The notes: generated by a model from the sequence alone, not told the origin. A stretch of 64,000 nt of DNA from Streptococcus cristatus (GCF_003943515.1 NZ_RJPT01000001.1:1-64000), one strand, 5' to 3'. Positions 1 through 10,374 are shown, counted from the stretch's first letter. Program-made: numbers and translations.

Positions 1-104
1 CCTTCTTGTTCCCAGTCACTATTCTCCCATAAATGTACATAATAATCCCGTGCACAGCGGCGGACGATCCACTGCACTTTCTCATAGCGTTCCTTGAAGT
101 TCAT
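1..104 (-). CDS. comX: ComX/SigX competence sigma factor, N-terminal part only
   Basis: The reading frame starts at 104 and runs off the left edge, so only about 34 residues are visible. The protein begins MNFKERYEKVQ and continues through YYVHLWENSDWEQE, which closely matches the start of streptococcal ComX, the alternative sigma factor that directs RNA polymerase to late competence genes. An AAGGAGAT-type ribosome binding site precedes the ATG. Its place directly beyond ftsH and hpt is the known location of a comX copy in related streptococci. The upstream region carries a ComE-type direct repeat. Many streptococci have two comX copies; whether this genome does cannot be seen here. Confidence 0.88.
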   Translation of the reverse strand, partial: MNFKERYEKVQWIVRRCARDYYVHLWENSDWEQE

Positions 105-131
105 GTTATCTCCTTTTCCTTTGATAATATG

Positions 132-199
132 ATTCTACAAGAAAATATTCTTCTTTAGTGTCCCTGTCCCTATCCTGTCTATTTTTTGCCCCAACTGGT
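132..199 (-). promoter_or_regulatory. comX promoter with ComE direct repeat
   Basis: On the minus strand, ACCAGTTGGG-N11-ACAGGATAGG (199 to 169) forms a degenerate direct repeat with the 21-bp period of ComE binding sites. A -10 hexamer TAGAAT lies 31 bp downstream at 137-132. The comC promoter in this window has the same geometry, with 30 bp between the second repeat and TATAAT. I infer that phosphorylated ComE activates comX from here. Confidence 0.7.
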
Positions 200-219
200 T
201 CCTAACGCAAATAATTCCG

Positions 220-250
220 ACATCTCAGGGACATTTTATGACATGTTAGG
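220..250 (+). promoter_or_regulatory. second ComE-like direct repeat, opposite orientation
   Basis: The plus strand reads ACATCTCAGG-N11-ACATGTTAGG, which is closer to the comC repeat (ACATTTCAGG twice) than the box that fits the comX promoter. It faces away from comX, towards the end of ftsH. No convincing -10 hexamer lies about 30 bp downstream, because that stretch is the ftsH terminator. Its role is unknown. Confidence 0.5.
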
Positions 251-257
251 CTTTAAA

Positions 258-302
258 GAATAAAAAAATAGCTTGATTACACAATTAGTAATCAAGCTAT
301 TT
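258..302 (-). terminator. ftsH terminator
   Basis: A 15-bp perfect stem (266-280 with 288-302) and a 7-nt loop are followed on the minus strand by a run of Us. It sits 18 bp beyond the ftsH stop codon. Confidence 0.9.
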
Positions 303-319
303 AATAAGAAAAGCATCTC

Positions 320-2287
320 TTAATTTTCTTCCATTTTGGATTTTATTTCATCATAGGAAAGGGCATGTGCTTCTCGTTCCAAATCTTTTTCAGATTCTTC
401 TGGCATATGACCTGTTTCATAGAGAGATTTAATTTGGGTGCTATCAAGCGTTTCATATTTAAGTAATGCTTCTGCAATCAATTTATGGGTTTCACGATTT
501 GCTTGAATAATCTCAGCTGCTTTGTTTCGTGCTTCATTTAGTAATGAACGAACTTCCTCATCAATCTCATAGGCTGTTTGTTCTGAAATTGATTTTTGAG
601 GACTTTGTGCACCAAACATAGCATGGTTACCTTCGTATTGGACTGGGCCAAGTTTTTCACTCATACCGTATTCAGTGACCATTGCACGCGCCATCTGTGT
701 AGCTTGTTCAAAGTCATTGGAGGCTCCTGTAGTTTGGACATTAAAGATAATCTCTTCAGCTACACGACCACCCATGAGACCAGCCAATTGCTCTTTCATA
801 TCTTCTTTAGATAGAAGCATTTGGTCTTCCTTAGGCAGGGCAATCATATATCCGCCAGCGCGTCCACGAGGCACAATAGTTACCTTGTGTACGACACGCG
901 CATTGGACAAAACAAGTCCGACAATCGTATGCCCCGCTTCATGGTAAGCGACAATCTGACGATCGCGCTCTGAAACGGTTTTATCTTTCTTAGACGGTCC
1001 TGCGATTACTCTGTCTTCTGCTTCATCAATATCATCGGCATCGATGACTTTTTTGTTACGACGAGCTGCAACTAGAGCTGCTTCATTCAAGACATTTTCC
1101 AAATCAGCACCAACAAAGCCAGGTGTCTGCTGAGCAACTAGTTTCAAATCAACATTTTTAGCCAGCGGTTTATTCTTAGCATGAACGCGAAGAATAGCTT
1201 CCCGACCTTTCACATCAGGGCGACCAACTAAAACTTTTCTGTCAAAACGACCTGGACGTAGAAGAGCTGGATCAAGAACATCCGAACGGTTAGTAGCCGC
1301 AATGATAATGATTCCTTCATTGCCTTCAAAACCATCCATTTCAATCAAGAGCTGATTAAGGGTTTGTTCACGTTCATCATTACCGCCACCGAGGCCAACA
1401 CCACGCTGACGACCGACGGCATCAATTTCATCTATGAAGATAATAGCAGGAGCCGCTTTTTTCGCATCTTCAAATAGAGAACGAACACGGCTTGCTCCGA
1501 CACCGACAAACATTTCAACAAAGTCAGAACCTGAGATGCTGAAGAAAGGAACACCTGCTTCACCAGCAACTGCCTTGGCAAGCAAGGTCTTACCAGTCCC
1601 CGGAGGACCCTCAAGAAGGACACCTGCTGGAATACGAGCACCCAGCTTAGTATAACGTTTTGGATCTTTCAGGAATTCAACAACTTCAACAAGTTCTTGT
1701 TTTTCCTCTTCTGCACCAGCGACATCTGAGAAGCGTACTTTGATATCTTCTTTATTGGCCGCACGAGCTTTGTTGCGTCCAAAATTCATAGCACCACGAG
1801 CACCGCCACCGCCTTGATTCATCATAGACATAAAGATGAAGGCGATGATGATAAATGGAACCAAGGAAATCAAAAGATTAATCCACATTCCACTGGAGCT
1901 TTCACGCTTAATAGTTACTTCTGTCTCATGCTCAGCAGCTAGCTTTTGCAAATCAGAAACTGTTGTATCTGATGGCAAAACAACACTAGTAAATCTGCTA
2001 ACTTTTGAGATTTCCGGACTGAAAAACAGGATTCCTGTCGTATCTTTTGATTCTTTAGGTTTTTTATAAGTACCTGATACCTCGATAATACTACCATTTG
2101 GCTGGTAGCTCATCTCTGTAACATTATTATTTTGGATTTCTTTTACTAATTGGCTGTAGTTGATTTGCTGGCTACGACCTGTCGCACTTCCTGTAAAGAA
2201 ATACTGAAAACCTGTAACAAGGACTACAATAATTAGAATATAGAGAAAAGGATTTTTTATAAAACCATTATTTTGTTTATTTTTCAT
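320..2287 (-). CDS. ftsH: ATP-dependent zinc metalloprotease FtsH
   Basis: A membrane-anchored AAA+ protease that extracts and degrades membrane and misfolded cytoplasmic proteins. The 655 residues show a first membrane helix (about 12-30), an extracytoplasmic domain, a second helix (about 137-155), Walker A GPPGTGKT at 227-234, Walker B IIFIDEID at 282-289, and the zinc site HEAGH at 449-453. Length and architecture are normal for the family. It is the last gene of the tilS-hpt-ftsH run, 17 bp after hpt, and is followed by a strong terminator. Confidence 0.98.
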   Translation of the reverse strand: MKNKQNNGFIKNPFLYILIIVVLVTGFQYFFTGSATGRSQQINYSQLVKEIQNNNVTEMSYQPNGSIIEVSGTYKKPKESKDTTGILFFSPEISKVSRFTSVVLPSDTTVSDLQKLAAEHETEVTIKRESSSGMWINLLISLVPFIIIAFIFMSMMNQGGGGARGAMNFGRNKARAANKEDIKVRFSDVAGAEEEKQELVEVVEFLKDPKRYTKLGARIPAGVLLEGPPGTGKTLLAKAVAGEAGVPFFSISGSDFVEMFVGVGASRVRSLFEDAKKAAPAIIFIDEIDAVGRQRGVGLGGGNDEREQTLNQLLIEMDGFEGNEGIIIIAATNRSDVLDPALLRPGRFDRKVLVGRPDVKGREAILRVHAKNKPLAKNVDLKLVAQQTPGFVGADLENVLNEAALVAARRNKKVIDADDIDEAEDRVIAGPSKKDKTVSERDRQIVAYHEAGHTIVGLVLSNARVVHKVTIVPRGRAGGYMIALPKEDQMLLSKEDMKEQLAGLMGGRVAEEIIFNVQTTGASNDFEQATQMARAMVTEYGMSEKLGPVQYEGNHAMFGAQSPQKSISEQTAYEIDEEVRSLLNEARNKAAEIIQANRETHKLIAEALLKYETLDSTQIKSLYETGHMPEESEKDLEREAHALSYDEIKSKMEEN

Positions 2288-2304
2288 TTATATCTAGTAA
2301 ACCT

Positions 2305-2847
2305 TTATTTTGTATAAACTTCTTCTTTCAAGACACCTACATAAGGAAGATTGCGATAATACTCATCATAATCTAGTCCGTAACCTACTACAAATTCATT
2401 TGGAATTGTAAAGCAAGTATAGTCTGCCTCAATATCAACAATGCGTCCTTCTGGCTTATCCAACAACGTAGCAATTTTTACAGAAGCTGCATTTCTTTCT
2501 TTGAACAAATTACACAAATTCTTCAAAGTTTGGCCAGTATCGATAATATCTTCGACAAAAAGAATATCACGACCCGTAATATCTTGATCAATATCTTTGA
2601 TAATATTAATCACGCCACTACTAGTTGTACCGCCATGGTAACTAGACACCAGCATAAAATCTAATTCAATATCTGTATCCACATGTTTGATTAATTCGGC
2701 CATAAAAGGAACTGATCCCTTCAAAATTCCTACAAAAATAGGCTTTTTACCTTGATAGTCTACTGTCAGCTGTTGGCCCAATTTTTTTGCCGCTGCTACG
2801 ATTTCCTCATGAGAAACCAATACTTTTTTAATATCTTGTTCTAGCAT
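2305..2847 (-). CDS. hpt: Hypoxanthine(-guanine) phosphoribosyltransferase
   Basis: A purine salvage enzyme that converts hypoxanthine and guanine with PRPP to IMP and GMP. The PRPP-binding motif [11 protein letters not shown] lies near residue 98, and the length (180 residues) is typical. It starts 4 bp after tilS, and the tilS-hpt-ftsH order is conserved widely in Firmicutes. Translational coupling with tilS is likely. Confidence 0.97.
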   Translation of the reverse strand: MLEQDIKKVLVSHEEIVAAAKKLGQQLTVDYQGKKPIFVGILKGSVPFMAELIKHVDTDIELDFMLVSSYHGGTTSSGVINIIKDIDQDITGRDILFVEDIIDTGQTLKNLCNLFKERNAASVKIATLLDKPEGRIVDIEADYTCFTIPNEFVVGYGLDYDEYYRNLPYVGVLKEEVYTK

Positions 2848-2851
2848 AATT

Positions 2852-4129
2852 TCACCTATCTAATTTCTGAATATAAAGTACAGTACTCATTATATCACTT
2901 TTTAATTTCTTACTCAAATCACTGATAGCGATATTTACAATTGCCAAGATCTGCTGATTTTGCTCAACAACAATCGCTTTTTCTCGTTCTTCAAATGGAA
3001 TTTTTTGATCAATGAATAGTCGACGAAGTTTTTTGTGATGTCCCTTCAAACGAAGACAATCGCCTGTTTTCCTGCGACGTAAAAGAAGTGGTGTTTCACG
3101 TGAAACTGCAATCGCTTGAACATTTTCACCCTCCAAAGGAGTGCCAAGTGAGAATTGATAGTCCCAAAATTGAAGTTGATTACCACATTCTAACAGAATT
3201 GAGTCCACTTTCAAATCAGACTTACGACTGATTTTTCTGATTTCAAAGTGCTTATAATCCTTCACCAACTCATATCCATCCTTTAAAGGGTGGATGTAAT
3301 TAGCCTTGGTTCGTAAGATTCCTAAGATTTCTTCAAATTGCTTTTTATTTATATCTAATGAAGGAAATTTCTTCAAATACTCCTGCAGAAGGAAATTTTG
3401 AACTTCTGGAATTTGCCGCTCAAACACTTCAAGATTTGTAACGTCCAATCCCTGCGTCAGATGAGACAGAGCTGTCTGTAAGTTCTCAACTTCTTTCCCC
3501 AAAGAAATCAGTGAATCCTTAAAGCGTGGATTTTCCTTTTCAAGACTGGGAAGATAAAGATTGCGGATACGATTTCTGAGATAGTCATTTTGAAGATTGC
3601 TCTTATCTTCAAAATGCAAAATATCAGGGAAATCTTGCTTATGAAAATGAAGCAAAGGTCGGATTAATTCCCCGTTTGCAAAGGGTTGAACCTCGGTCAT
3701 TCCAGACAAGTGGCGCAGTCTTGCTCCTCTTAATAATCTCATAAACACTGTCTCGGCCTGATCATCAGCATGATGAGCCGTTACCAATACCGTGTAGCCT
3801 TCTGTCAACATGATTTCTTCAAAAAAACGATAGCGAAATCGCCGAGCTTTTTCCTCAGAAAAATTACCTGAAAAATTTGAGCTGAAAAATTTCACACCAA
3901 GTCTCTGGGCAAAATTTGACAGCTCTTTTTCTTCCATATTTGACTCTGGACGTTGCTTGTGGTTGACATGCGCTATCCCCAGCTCAATCTCTAGCTCTTC
4001 CCTGTTTTTGTACAAAAGATGGAACAAGGTCATCGAATCCAAGCCACCAGAAACTGCTACCAGCACTTTTCGATGATTTTGAAAATACCGCTTTTCCTGC
4101 ATTTGTTTGCGAAACTTCTGATCGATCAT
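2852..4129 (-). CDS. tilS: tRNA(Ile)-lysidine synthase TilS
   Basis: Attaches lysine to C34 of tRNA-Ile(CAU), changing both codon reading (AUA) and charging identity; it is essential in most bacteria. The N-terminal PP-loop is SGGLDS at about residues 28-33, followed by HVNH near 55, with a C-terminal TilS substrate-binding region. At 425 residues the size is normal. Its start overlaps the stop of the upstream serine hydrolase gene by 4 bp. A parS site lies inside the gene (3092-3107). Confidence 0.96.
   Translation of the reverse strand: MIDQKFRKQMQEKRYFQNHRKVLVAVSGGLDSMTLFHLLYKNREELEIELGIAHVNHKQRPESNMEEKELSNFAQRLGVKFFSSNFSGNFSEEKARRFRYRFFEEIMLTEGYTVLVTAHHADDQAETVFMRLLRGARLRHLSGMTEVQPFANGELIRPLLHFHKQDFPDILHFEDKSNLQNDYLRNRIRNLYLPSLEKENPRFKDSLISLGKEVENLQTALSHLTQGLDVTNLEVFERQIPEVQNFLLQEYLKKFPSLDINKKQFEEILGILRTKANYIHPLKDGYELVKDYKHFEIRKISRKSDLKVDSILLECGNQLQFWDYQFSLGTPLEGENVQAIAVSRETPLLLRRRKTGDCLRLKGHHKKLRRLFIDQKIPFEEREKAIVVEQNQQILAIVNIAISDLSKKLKSDIMSTVLYIQKLDR
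3092..3107. other. parS site within tilS
   Basis: TGTTTCACGTGAAACT matches the ParB-binding consensus TGTTTCACGTGAAACA at 15 of 16 positions. It lies about 12 kb from parB. Confidence 0.9.
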
Positions 4130-5409
4130 TTCAGAACTCCGTACACATCATCTGCAATTTTAGAAATTGTATCGTAATCCGAATTATTCGTGAGAATGGC
4201 AATGATAAACGGCGAATCCGCATATACAATAGCGACATCATGCTTGAAGTCGTAAGCATCACCAATTTTATGGGCAACTTTTGCATTGATGTTTTTAGAA
4301 ATTCGCTGATTGTCATAATTTGTCTGAGATAAAGCATCGATAATCATGCCATTTTGCTTATAAATGGCTTCCATAACATTTCCTGCCATTCGAGCTGAAG
4401 CTTGTCTGCTTTCCACATCCCACTTCTTGCCCGCAATTTTTTCAATAGTATTTTGAAATTGACTATCAGATTGATTGCTTGTATAGTAGGCAAGGATATT
4501 GTGAGCAACATTATCCGACTCTTTTGCTACACCATTGATTAAGTCCTGCACAGAATATTCCTTGTCATTTGCTGATTTGGAAATACTACCGCTTCCCTCA
4601 GGGTCGTAGGCACCTGCAAAATCATTGACAGCTGCTGTATATTTTAACTTTTTATCCAAGGAAAGGCTATGATTGTTCAGTTGCTCCTGCGCATAATAAA
4701 GATAAGGAATTTTCGTAACACTGGCTGAGTACATCTGTTGATCTGGATTAATGCCTGCTTCTTTGCCCGTTTCTAGCTGTTTTACATAAATAGAAAAGTC
4801 AGCTTTTTTGTACTTAGAATTTAGAAGCTCCTGAACCTTTTCCATTCGATTATCTTCTTGGGAAAGAAAATCAACAGAAACCCAACCTTGACCTTCAATT
4901 TTAGCATATTCTCCCTTAGCTGTTTGAGCAATTTGTGCCACCTTTACTTTGCTATAAGCAGGTAGTTTAGCTGCAATCTTTTTAGAAGAATTGATCGGGA
5001 TAGTATCGTAGAGCATATAGTTAGGGCCCAGCCATCTTTCCTGTTTAACATCTGTGATAGACTGAACCGTATCCTCATAAATGCTATTCTTATCTGCAAT
5101 TACAAACTGGCCATTCTTTAATTTAAAGATAGGAATCCCAGCCTCATTCACGTGCAACTCTGTCAGCTGTAGTGGCTGATCTGGCAAAAGTTTCCCAGCT
5201 ACCTTAGTCAAAGTAGCATCTGTAAAAGTAGGTGTTTCTTCATAAACATTAGGATTTGTAGGGATACTCGTATGATAACGGCCATAAGCTGTACCTGTCA
5301 GCTGATACTTTTCTTCTTCGTCTAAAACAAGTTCCTTTTCAGTACTGATTGCTGTTTGACTGCTCCATAAGGCTGGCAGTAAAAATATCAGCAAAAGTAA
5401 CTTACGCAT
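4126..5409 (-). CDS. Exported serine hydrolase (class A beta-lactamase-like fold)
   Basis: A 427-residue protein with an N-terminal hydrophobic signal (about 3-20), a middle region resembling SH3-like wall-binding modules (around 'GQGWVSVDFL'), and a C-terminal penicillin-recognising fold with the SxxK motif SVTK near residue 230. Homologues occupy the same place, between a tiny gene and tilS, in pneumococci. It probably acts outside the membrane on peptidoglycan or a related substrate; the substrate is unknown. The start overlaps the end of the small upstream gene by 8 bp and the end overlaps tilS by 4 bp, so it is tightly coupled in the operon. Confidence 0.85.
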   Translation of the reverse strand: MRKLLLLIFLLPALWSSQTAISTEKELVLDEEEKYQLTGTAYGRYHTSIPTNPNVYEETPTFTDATLTKVAGKLLPDQPLQLTELHVNEAGIPIFKLKNGQFVIADKNSIYEDTVQSITDVKQERWLGPNYMLYDTIPINSSKKIAAKLPAYSKVKVAQIAQTAKGEYAKIEGQGWVSVDFLSQEDNRMEKVQELLNSKYKKADFSIYVKQLETGKEAGINPDQQMYSASVTKIPYLYYAQEQLNNHSLSLDKKLKYTAAVNDFAGAYDPEGSGSISKSANDKEYSVQDLINGVAKESDNVAHNILAYYTSNQSDSQFQNTIEKIAGKKWDVESRQASARMAGNVMEAIYKQNGMIIDALSQTNYDNQRISKNINAKVAHKIGDAYDFKHDVAIVYADSPFIIAILTNNSDYDTISKIADDVYGVLK

Positions 5410-5530
5410 GACCTCCCCTTTCCTTTTTTGTTTCTTGAAGTTTTAAAGCTTGATTCTTTTCGGATAATTCTGCTAGTTTTTCATCCGAAAAAGATAAAAA
5501 TTTCTCTATATTTTGAAGTAAATTTTCCAT
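5402..5530 (-). CDS. 42-residue small protein between divIC and the serine hydrolase
   Basis: The frame begins MENLLQNIEKFLSF and ends KERGGHA. It starts 2 bp after the divIC stop codon and overlaps the next gene by 8 bp, so it is exactly fitted into the operon. The protein is charged and predicted helical (acidic/lysine rich) with no membrane segment. A similarly tiny gene sits at this position in pneumococcus (SP_0009 locus, from memory). The function is unknown. The last codons carry the AGGGGAGGT ribosome binding site of the serine hydrolase gene, so one role may simply be translational coupling. Confidence 0.7.
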   Translation of the reverse strand: MENLLQNIEKFLSFSDEKLAELSEKNQALKLQETKKERGGHA

Positions 5531-5532
5531 GA

Positions 5533-5901
5533 TTATTGTGGTAATAAATCTGGTGTTGTGTAAATGTATTCTCCTTCTTTTGAAAAAGAATACTTGGCAC
5601 GAGCATATTTGGCAGCATAGCTGTCATCTTTCAACTTGGTTGCAATATCAGATTGATATCTCTTTTCTTCACCTAATTTTTCATATTTTTTTTGTAGTTG
5701 TGCATATTGAGCACGACGATTAAGTAAAGTTTCGTAACTTTGATATAAATTATAGGCTGGAAGAATAAAAAGTAGCATGACTAAAATTAGAACCCATCCC
5801 ATAAAACGATTTCGTTTCCGACGCTCCTCATCGAGGTATCTGCGACGCTGATTTTCATCTTGGATAAAGCGATTATTTATTTGAACAATATTTCTAGACA
5901 T
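5533..5901 (-). CDS. divIC: DivIC/FtsB-type septum formation protein
   Basis: A 122-residue bitopic division protein. A short basic cytoplasmic N-terminus is followed by one membrane helix (about residues 34-54, [15 protein letters not shown]) and an extracytoplasmic coiled-coil containing [11 protein letters not shown]. It acts with DivIB/FtsQ and FtsL in the divisome. The ATG at 5901 was chosen because it has an AAGGA ribosome binding site and matches family length; an in-frame ATG 48 bp upstream lies inside rqcP and lacks a site. It overlaps the end of rqcP by 8 bp. Confidence 0.9.
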   Translation of the reverse strand: MSRNIVQINNRFIQDENQRRRYLDEERRKRNRFMGWVLILVMLLFILPAYNLYQSYETLLNRRAQYAQLQKKYEKLGEEKRYQSDIATKLKDDSYAAKYARAKYSFSKEGEYIYTTPDLLPQ

Positions 5902-6160
5902 TTTCTTCAATCCTTGTCTCACTGATAATTTCATACATTTTAGCAGCATCTTCTTTTTTGGTGCTGTCTTTCATTTCTAGCACCCGCACTGTTAACAGCT
6001 TATTGCCAAAACGAACTTCAATTTGATCATTGATTTTCAAATCTGTCGAACTTTTTGCCAAGATTCCATTTACCTTGATACGACCTTTATCTGCTACCTC
6101 TTTAGCTACAGGGCGCCGCTTGATAATGCGTGATACCTTTAAATATTTGTCTAATCTCAT
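5894..6160 (-). CDS. rqcP: S4-domain RNA-binding protein RqcP (YabO/HslR family)
   Basis: The 88-residue protein is essentially one S4 domain ([21 protein letters not shown]). In Bacillus subtilis RqcP helps RqcH add alanine tails to chains stuck on split 50S ribosomes. The position between mfd and divIC is conserved in Firmicutes. It lies 88 bp downstream of mfd in the same direction. Confidence 0.92.
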   Translation of the reverse strand: MRLDKYLKVSRIIKRRPVAKEVADKGRIKVNGILAKSSTDLKINDQIEVRFGNKLLTVRVLEMKDSTKKEDAAKMYEIISETRIEENV

Positions 6161-6248
6161 AGTCTTTTCCTCGATTTTCTCTTAATATTCTATCATTCTT
6201 TTGAAAGAAACAAAGCTAAAAAGCTGAAATTTTACCGAATTGTAATGT

Positions 6249-9200
6249 TTATTCAGCTTTTCGATTCTTGATTTCTACCAGTTTTTCACCAAAGTTCAGC
6301 AAGTTTTCCAAAATCTCGAAATCTTTTTTATTCCGAACATCAAAAACGACTTCAATCAAACCTTTCTGCTCTCCAATTCGAGCCTTTAGATTTGTCGTTG
6401 ATATAGCTTCAAAATAATCCTGGGTCAGATAGATTTGCTGAGAAATTTTTTCAAAACGAATGATGACAGATTCTTGCTTCCGCTCAACAAGTGCCACAAA
6501 AGCCTGATCAAGATAGGACTTGACTAAGCCAATCTCTAGTAGATAAGCCACTACGTCCGGATATTCTCCAAAGCGATCGATCAATTCATCTTGCAGATGT
6601 TCATAATTTACACGACTGTCAATTTCTCGAATTCTCTTGTAAACCTCAATTTTTTGACGCTCATCAGAAATATAATTACTTGGAAGATAGGCATCAATTT
6701 GAAGATTGATTTCAGCGTTACTTTTTTGGCGCTTGGTTTCCTTACCTTGCTTCTTAGCAATGGCCTCTTCCAAAAGTTGAGAATACATTTCAAATCCTAC
6801 AGAATCAATAAAACCTGACTGTGAACTTCCTAAAATATTTCCTGCTCCTCGGATAGACAAATCCCTCATAGCAATCTTGAATCCAGATCCTAGCTCAGTA
6901 AATCCTTTAATGGCTTCTAGTCTTTTTTCTGAAACTTCAGTTAGAGTTTTATCTGGTCGGTACATAAGATAGGCATAAGCTATTCGATTACTGCGGCCAA
7001 CTCGACCACGAAGTTGATACAAGGTTGACAGACCCATATGGTCAGCATTTTCGATAAAGAGAGTATTTGCATTTGGAATATCGACACCTGTTTCAATAAT
7101 CGTTGTTGTGACTAAAATATCATATTCACCATTAACAAAGTCTAATAAGGTATTTTCTAAACGCACCTCGGTCATCTGTCCATGAACGTAACCAATTGAA
7201 GCCTCTGGAATCAACTCTTTTAATTCTGAAACTTTTTGCTCAATGGTGTCAACTTTATTGTAAAGGTAGTAAACTTGTCCGCCTCGGTCTATTTCACGTA
7301 AAACCGCATCCCGAATAACCGTCCTATTATTCTCTAAAACATAGGTTTGGACTGGATAACGATTTGTCGGTGGTGTTTCAATGACCGATAAATCTCGAAT
7401 TCCCAACATCGACATATGGAGGGTTCGTGGAATAGGAGTGGCCGTCAAGGTTAGCACATCAACCTTCTTTTTTAGTTCCTTCAACTTTTCCTTATGCTTG
7501 ACACCAAAACGCTGCTCTTCATCTATCACCAGTAGCCCCAAATCGGAGAATTTTACATCTGCTGATAGGAGGCGATGGGTACCGATAATAATATCAATCT
7601 GCCCTTTTTCCAATTTTTCCAGAGTCTCTTTTTGCTCCCCTTTACTTCTAAAACGACTGAGAACATCGACATTCACTGCAAAATCATTGAAACGTTCTTT
7701 AAAATTTGTGTAGTGTTGCTGAGCTAAAACAGTGGTCGGAACCAAGATAGCCACCTGTTTATGATCGTTGACAGCCTTAAAAGCAGCCCTCATAGCCACC
7801 TCTGTCTTCCCAAAACCAACATCGCCAACCAAGAGTCGATCCATTGGACGGTCGCTCTCCATATCCTTCTTGATTTCCTGAATGCTTCTGAGCTGATCAT
7901 CTGTTTCCACATACGGAAAGGCATTGTCAAACTCTACTTGATGCTGGTCGTCACTAGAAAATTGGAAACCTTTTAATTGACTACGCTCTGCATATAATTT
8001 AATAAGGTCATCGGCAATGTCTTCAACCTGATGTTGTACTTTTTGCTTTGTTTTTTGGAAACGCCCATCATTTAACTTGTTAATTTTAGGTGCTTTTCCA
8101 TCGCTAGCTACATATTTAGATAGAAGGTTGATTTGATCCACTGGAATAGAGATACGATCCGCATTCTGATACTGAATCGTCAAATAATCCCGATGAACTC
8201 CTGAAACTTCAATCGTTTCAATTCCTAAATAGCGACCAATACCGTGAATATTATGAACCACATAATCGCCTTTTTCCAGCTCATTATAGTCTTTCAGCCT
8301 TTCAGCATTAGAAATATTTTGACGACGAATCCTACGTTTGATTTTTTTCTGAATCATCTCATGTTCAGTAATCAAAACGATTTTTTCATCTACAAAATTA
8401 AATCCTTGAACTATATTTCCTTCTATGAGCTGGACAGCTTTTTCATGGATGTCTTTGTCCTTGATGTAATCTAAATGAATCTCATAATCCTGTAAAGTTT
8501 TATGTAAATTTTGTAAACTTGAAGCCGAATTTGCCTGCAAGACTACCGTATAGTCCGATTTCCTAAAGCGATTAATTTCTTCTTTTAAGAGAGAGAACTG
8601 ACTAAAAAATTCCTGCATTGGATATTGATTGAATTGATAAAGTGCATCAAATTTTAGATTTCCCAATCCTTTATGGAAGTTAGAAAAAAATGTAGCAGGT
8701 TTATATTTACGATAGTCCTGATAGTTATTTGCAAAGTATTGTTGATTTGACAATGCTTTACTATTTTGTAAATCATCTGTCAAGATATTCGCAACTTCTA
8801 ATTCAAACTGTGCATGCTTGTCCATTATCTTTTGAAAATCATCAAAAAATATAGGAGTGTGCCTTGGCAAATAGTCTAAAATGGTCCATTCTTTCTGATA
8901 GAAAAAGGAAAGAAATTTACGAATATCTGCATGATGATATTGCTCTCTAACAGAGCTTAATACTTCTTCTAAATAGGATTTTAAAGAAGGATCAAGAACC
9001 GTAGAAAGTGACGCTTCAAGATTTTTCTGTCCTCTTGCATAATCTTCTTCTGTTAATAGAAGATCTGTAACAGGCTCTATCAAAATCTGTTCCACATTTT
9101 CAAGAGAAAGTTGATTTTCAGGATTGAAAATCCTTATGCCATCAATCTCATCTCCAAAAAACTCTATCCGATAAGGATATTGAGCCGAGCGTTCAAAAAT

Positions 9201-9740
9201 ATCTAGAATATCCCCTCTCAGACTGTACTCTCCTTGACTGAGAACCTGAGAAACCTTTTTATAACCATTACTTGACAAGGACTTTACTAGGTTGTCAAGG
9301 TTATATTCTTCAGTAACAGAAAGAATAAGCTCAGATTGTTTAAAAATATCAGGCTGGGGCAAGAATAAACGACTGGCTGCAAAATTGATGATTAGAATCC
9401 CATTTTTCTCTTTGTCTGATAAAAAATTCATGGCTTCTAATCTGGCAAATATTTTTTCTTGCGATGAAAAAACAAACTCAGCCAAAGGGGTATCATCTGC
9501 CAAGAAAGTATAGACTTTTTCCTCCCCCAACAAAGAAATCAAGTCACTAGCTAGACGCTCTGCTTCGTTTTGACTAGAAGTGATGACTAAGATTTTCTCC
9601 TGCTCTTCTAAGCTACTAGCAATCGCTAAAGCCTTTGTTGAAGCTGAAAGTCCCATCACTAACTGACGGGTCTTTTTTTGCAATTGTTTCTTCCAGTCTA
9701 CAATTTGTTGGTTTCGACCAAATAGATCAAGTAGTGTCAT
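6249..9740 (-). CDS. mfd: Transcription-repair coupling factor Mfd
   Basis: A superfamily 2 DNA translocase that removes RNA polymerase stalled at lesions and recruits UvrA. The protein has a UvrB-like N-terminal region, a CarD-like RNA-polymerase-interacting domain around LEKGDYVVHNIHGIGRYLG, Walker A GDVGFGKTE, the DEEQ box in VIDEEQRFGV, and a C-terminal TRCF domain. The start MTLLDLF at 9740 aligns with homologues and lies just after the pth stop codon (GGATAAGAAA before the ATG); upstream in-frame ATGs at 9752 and 9776 lie inside pth. Length from 9740 is 1163 residues. Confidence 0.97.
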   Translation of the reverse strand: MTLLDLFGRNQQIVDWKKQLQKKTRQLVMGLSASTKALAIASSLEEQEKILVITSSQNEAERLASDLISLLGEEKVYTFLADDTPLAEFVFSSQEKIFARLEAMNFLSDKEKNGILIINFAASRLFLPQPDIFKQSELILSVTEEYNLDNLVKSLSSNGYKKVSQVLSQGEYSLRGDILDIFERSAQYPYRIEFFGDEIDGIRIFNPENQLSLENVEQILIEPVTDLLLTEEDYARGQKNLEASLSTVLDPSLKSYLEEVLSSVREQYHHADIRKFLSFFYQKEWTILDYLPRHTPIFFDDFQKIMDKHAQFELEVANILTDDLQNSKALSNQQYFANNYQDYRKYKPATFFSNFHKGLGNLKFDALYQFNQYPMQEFFSQFSLLKEEINRFRKSDYTVVLQANSASSLQNLHKTLQDYEIHLDYIKDKDIHEKAVQLIEGNIVQGFNFVDEKIVLITEHEMIQKKIKRRIRRQNISNAERLKDYNELEKGDYVVHNIHGIGRYLGIETIEVSGVHRDYLTIQYQNADRISIPVDQINLLSKYVASDGKAPKINKLNDGRFQKTKQKVQHQVEDIADDLIKLYAERSQLKGFQFSSDDQHQVEFDNAFPYVETDDQLRSIQEIKKDMESDRPMDRLLVGDVGFGKTEVAMRAAFKAVNDHKQVAILVPTTVLAQQHYTNFKERFNDFAVNVDVLSRFRSKGEQKETLEKLEKGQIDIIIGTHRLLSADVKFSDLGLLVIDEEQRFGVKHKEKLKELKKKVDVLTLTATPIPRTLHMSMLGIRDLSVIETPPTNRYPVQTYVLENNRTVIRDAVLREIDRGGQVYYLYNKVDTIEQKVSELKELIPEASIGYVHGQMTEVRLENTLLDFVNGEYDILVTTTIIETGVDIPNANTLFIENADHMGLSTLYQLRGRVGRSNRIAYAYLMYRPDKTLTEVSEKRLEAIKGFTELGSGFKIAMRDLSIRGAGNILGSSQSGFIDSVGFEMYSQLLEEAIAKKQGKETKRQKSNAEINLQIDAYLPSNYISDERQKIEVYKRIREIDSRVNYEHLQDELIDRFGEYPDVVAYLLEIGLVKSYLDQAFVALVERKQESVIIRFEKISQQIYLTQDYFEAISTTNLKARIGEQKGLIEVVFDVRNKKDFEILENLLNFGEKLVEIKNRKAE

Positions 9741-9744
9741 TTTC

Positions 9745-10314
9745 TTATCCATTATATTGTTGCATAGTCTGCTCAAAATTCTCAGTTTGTAAATAATAGT
9801 TTACAGCACTGTCAACTTTTTCTAATGTGTTTAAAATACTAATATAGTCTTCCTTATCAAATTTACCTAAAACATGATGAATAACTGACATATTATTTTT
9901 CGGTCTTCCAATGCCAATTTTTACTCGCTTGAATTCCTGTGTTCCAATATGTTTAATGATGGACTTAATGCCATTGTGCCCGCCAGCTGAACCTTTGGTA
10001 CGAAGGCGGATTTTCCCAACTTCCATATCCAGATCATCATAGATAACGAGTAAGTCATCTATATCTAAGCCGTAGTAAGTGAGCAGGGCATGGACTGCTT
10101 TCCCACTTTCATTCATAAAAGTAGTCGGTTTTACAAAATAGACTTTTTCCCCATTCAAGAAAGTTGAAGCAATGTCTGCTTGAAAAATCTTATCTGCTGT
10201 AAACTTTAGATTTAATTCTTTACACATTTTGTCAACTAACATAAAGCCAACATTATGTTTGGTCTCAAAATATTTATCTCCTGGATTTCCTAATCCAACA
10301 ATTAATTTTGTCAT
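9745..10314 (-). CDS. pth: Peptidyl-tRNA hydrolase
   Basis: Cleaves the ester bond of peptidyl-tRNA dropped from ribosomes, recycling tRNA. The start [15 protein letters not shown], the catalytic His in the KHNVGF motif (about residue 20) and NESG near 68 are all present. At 189 residues it is of normal size. It is followed immediately by mfd, as in other streptococci. The 72-bp spacer from ychF holds an imperfect hairpin (10339-10361) and a WalR-type hexamer pair. Confidence 0.97.
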   Translation of the reverse strand: MTKLIVGLGNPGDKYFETKHNVGFMLVDKMCKELNLKFTADKIFQADIASTFLNGEKVYFVKPTTFMNESGKAVHALLTYYGLDIDDLLVIYDDLDMEVGKIRLRTKGSAGGHNGIKSIIKHIGTQEFKRVKIGIGRPKNNMSVIHHVLGKFDKEDYISILNTLEKVDSAVNYYLQTENFEQTMQQYNG

Positions 10315-10374
10315 TTTACTCCTTTATAAAAGCCAAAAGGGCTGGAAATTCCTTTCCAACCTATGTATTTTAAC

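Noticed and set aside
1432-1655. Open frames on both strands inside ftsH
   Set aside because: They are shadows of the ftsH coding frame with no ribosome sites or family resemblance; the same holds for most other overlapping frames in the window.
9788-9815. TGTAAA-TTTACA-TGTCAA hexamers inside pth
   Set aside because: The spacing resembles the intergenic arrays, but the codons encode a normal Pth C-terminus, so chance is more likely.
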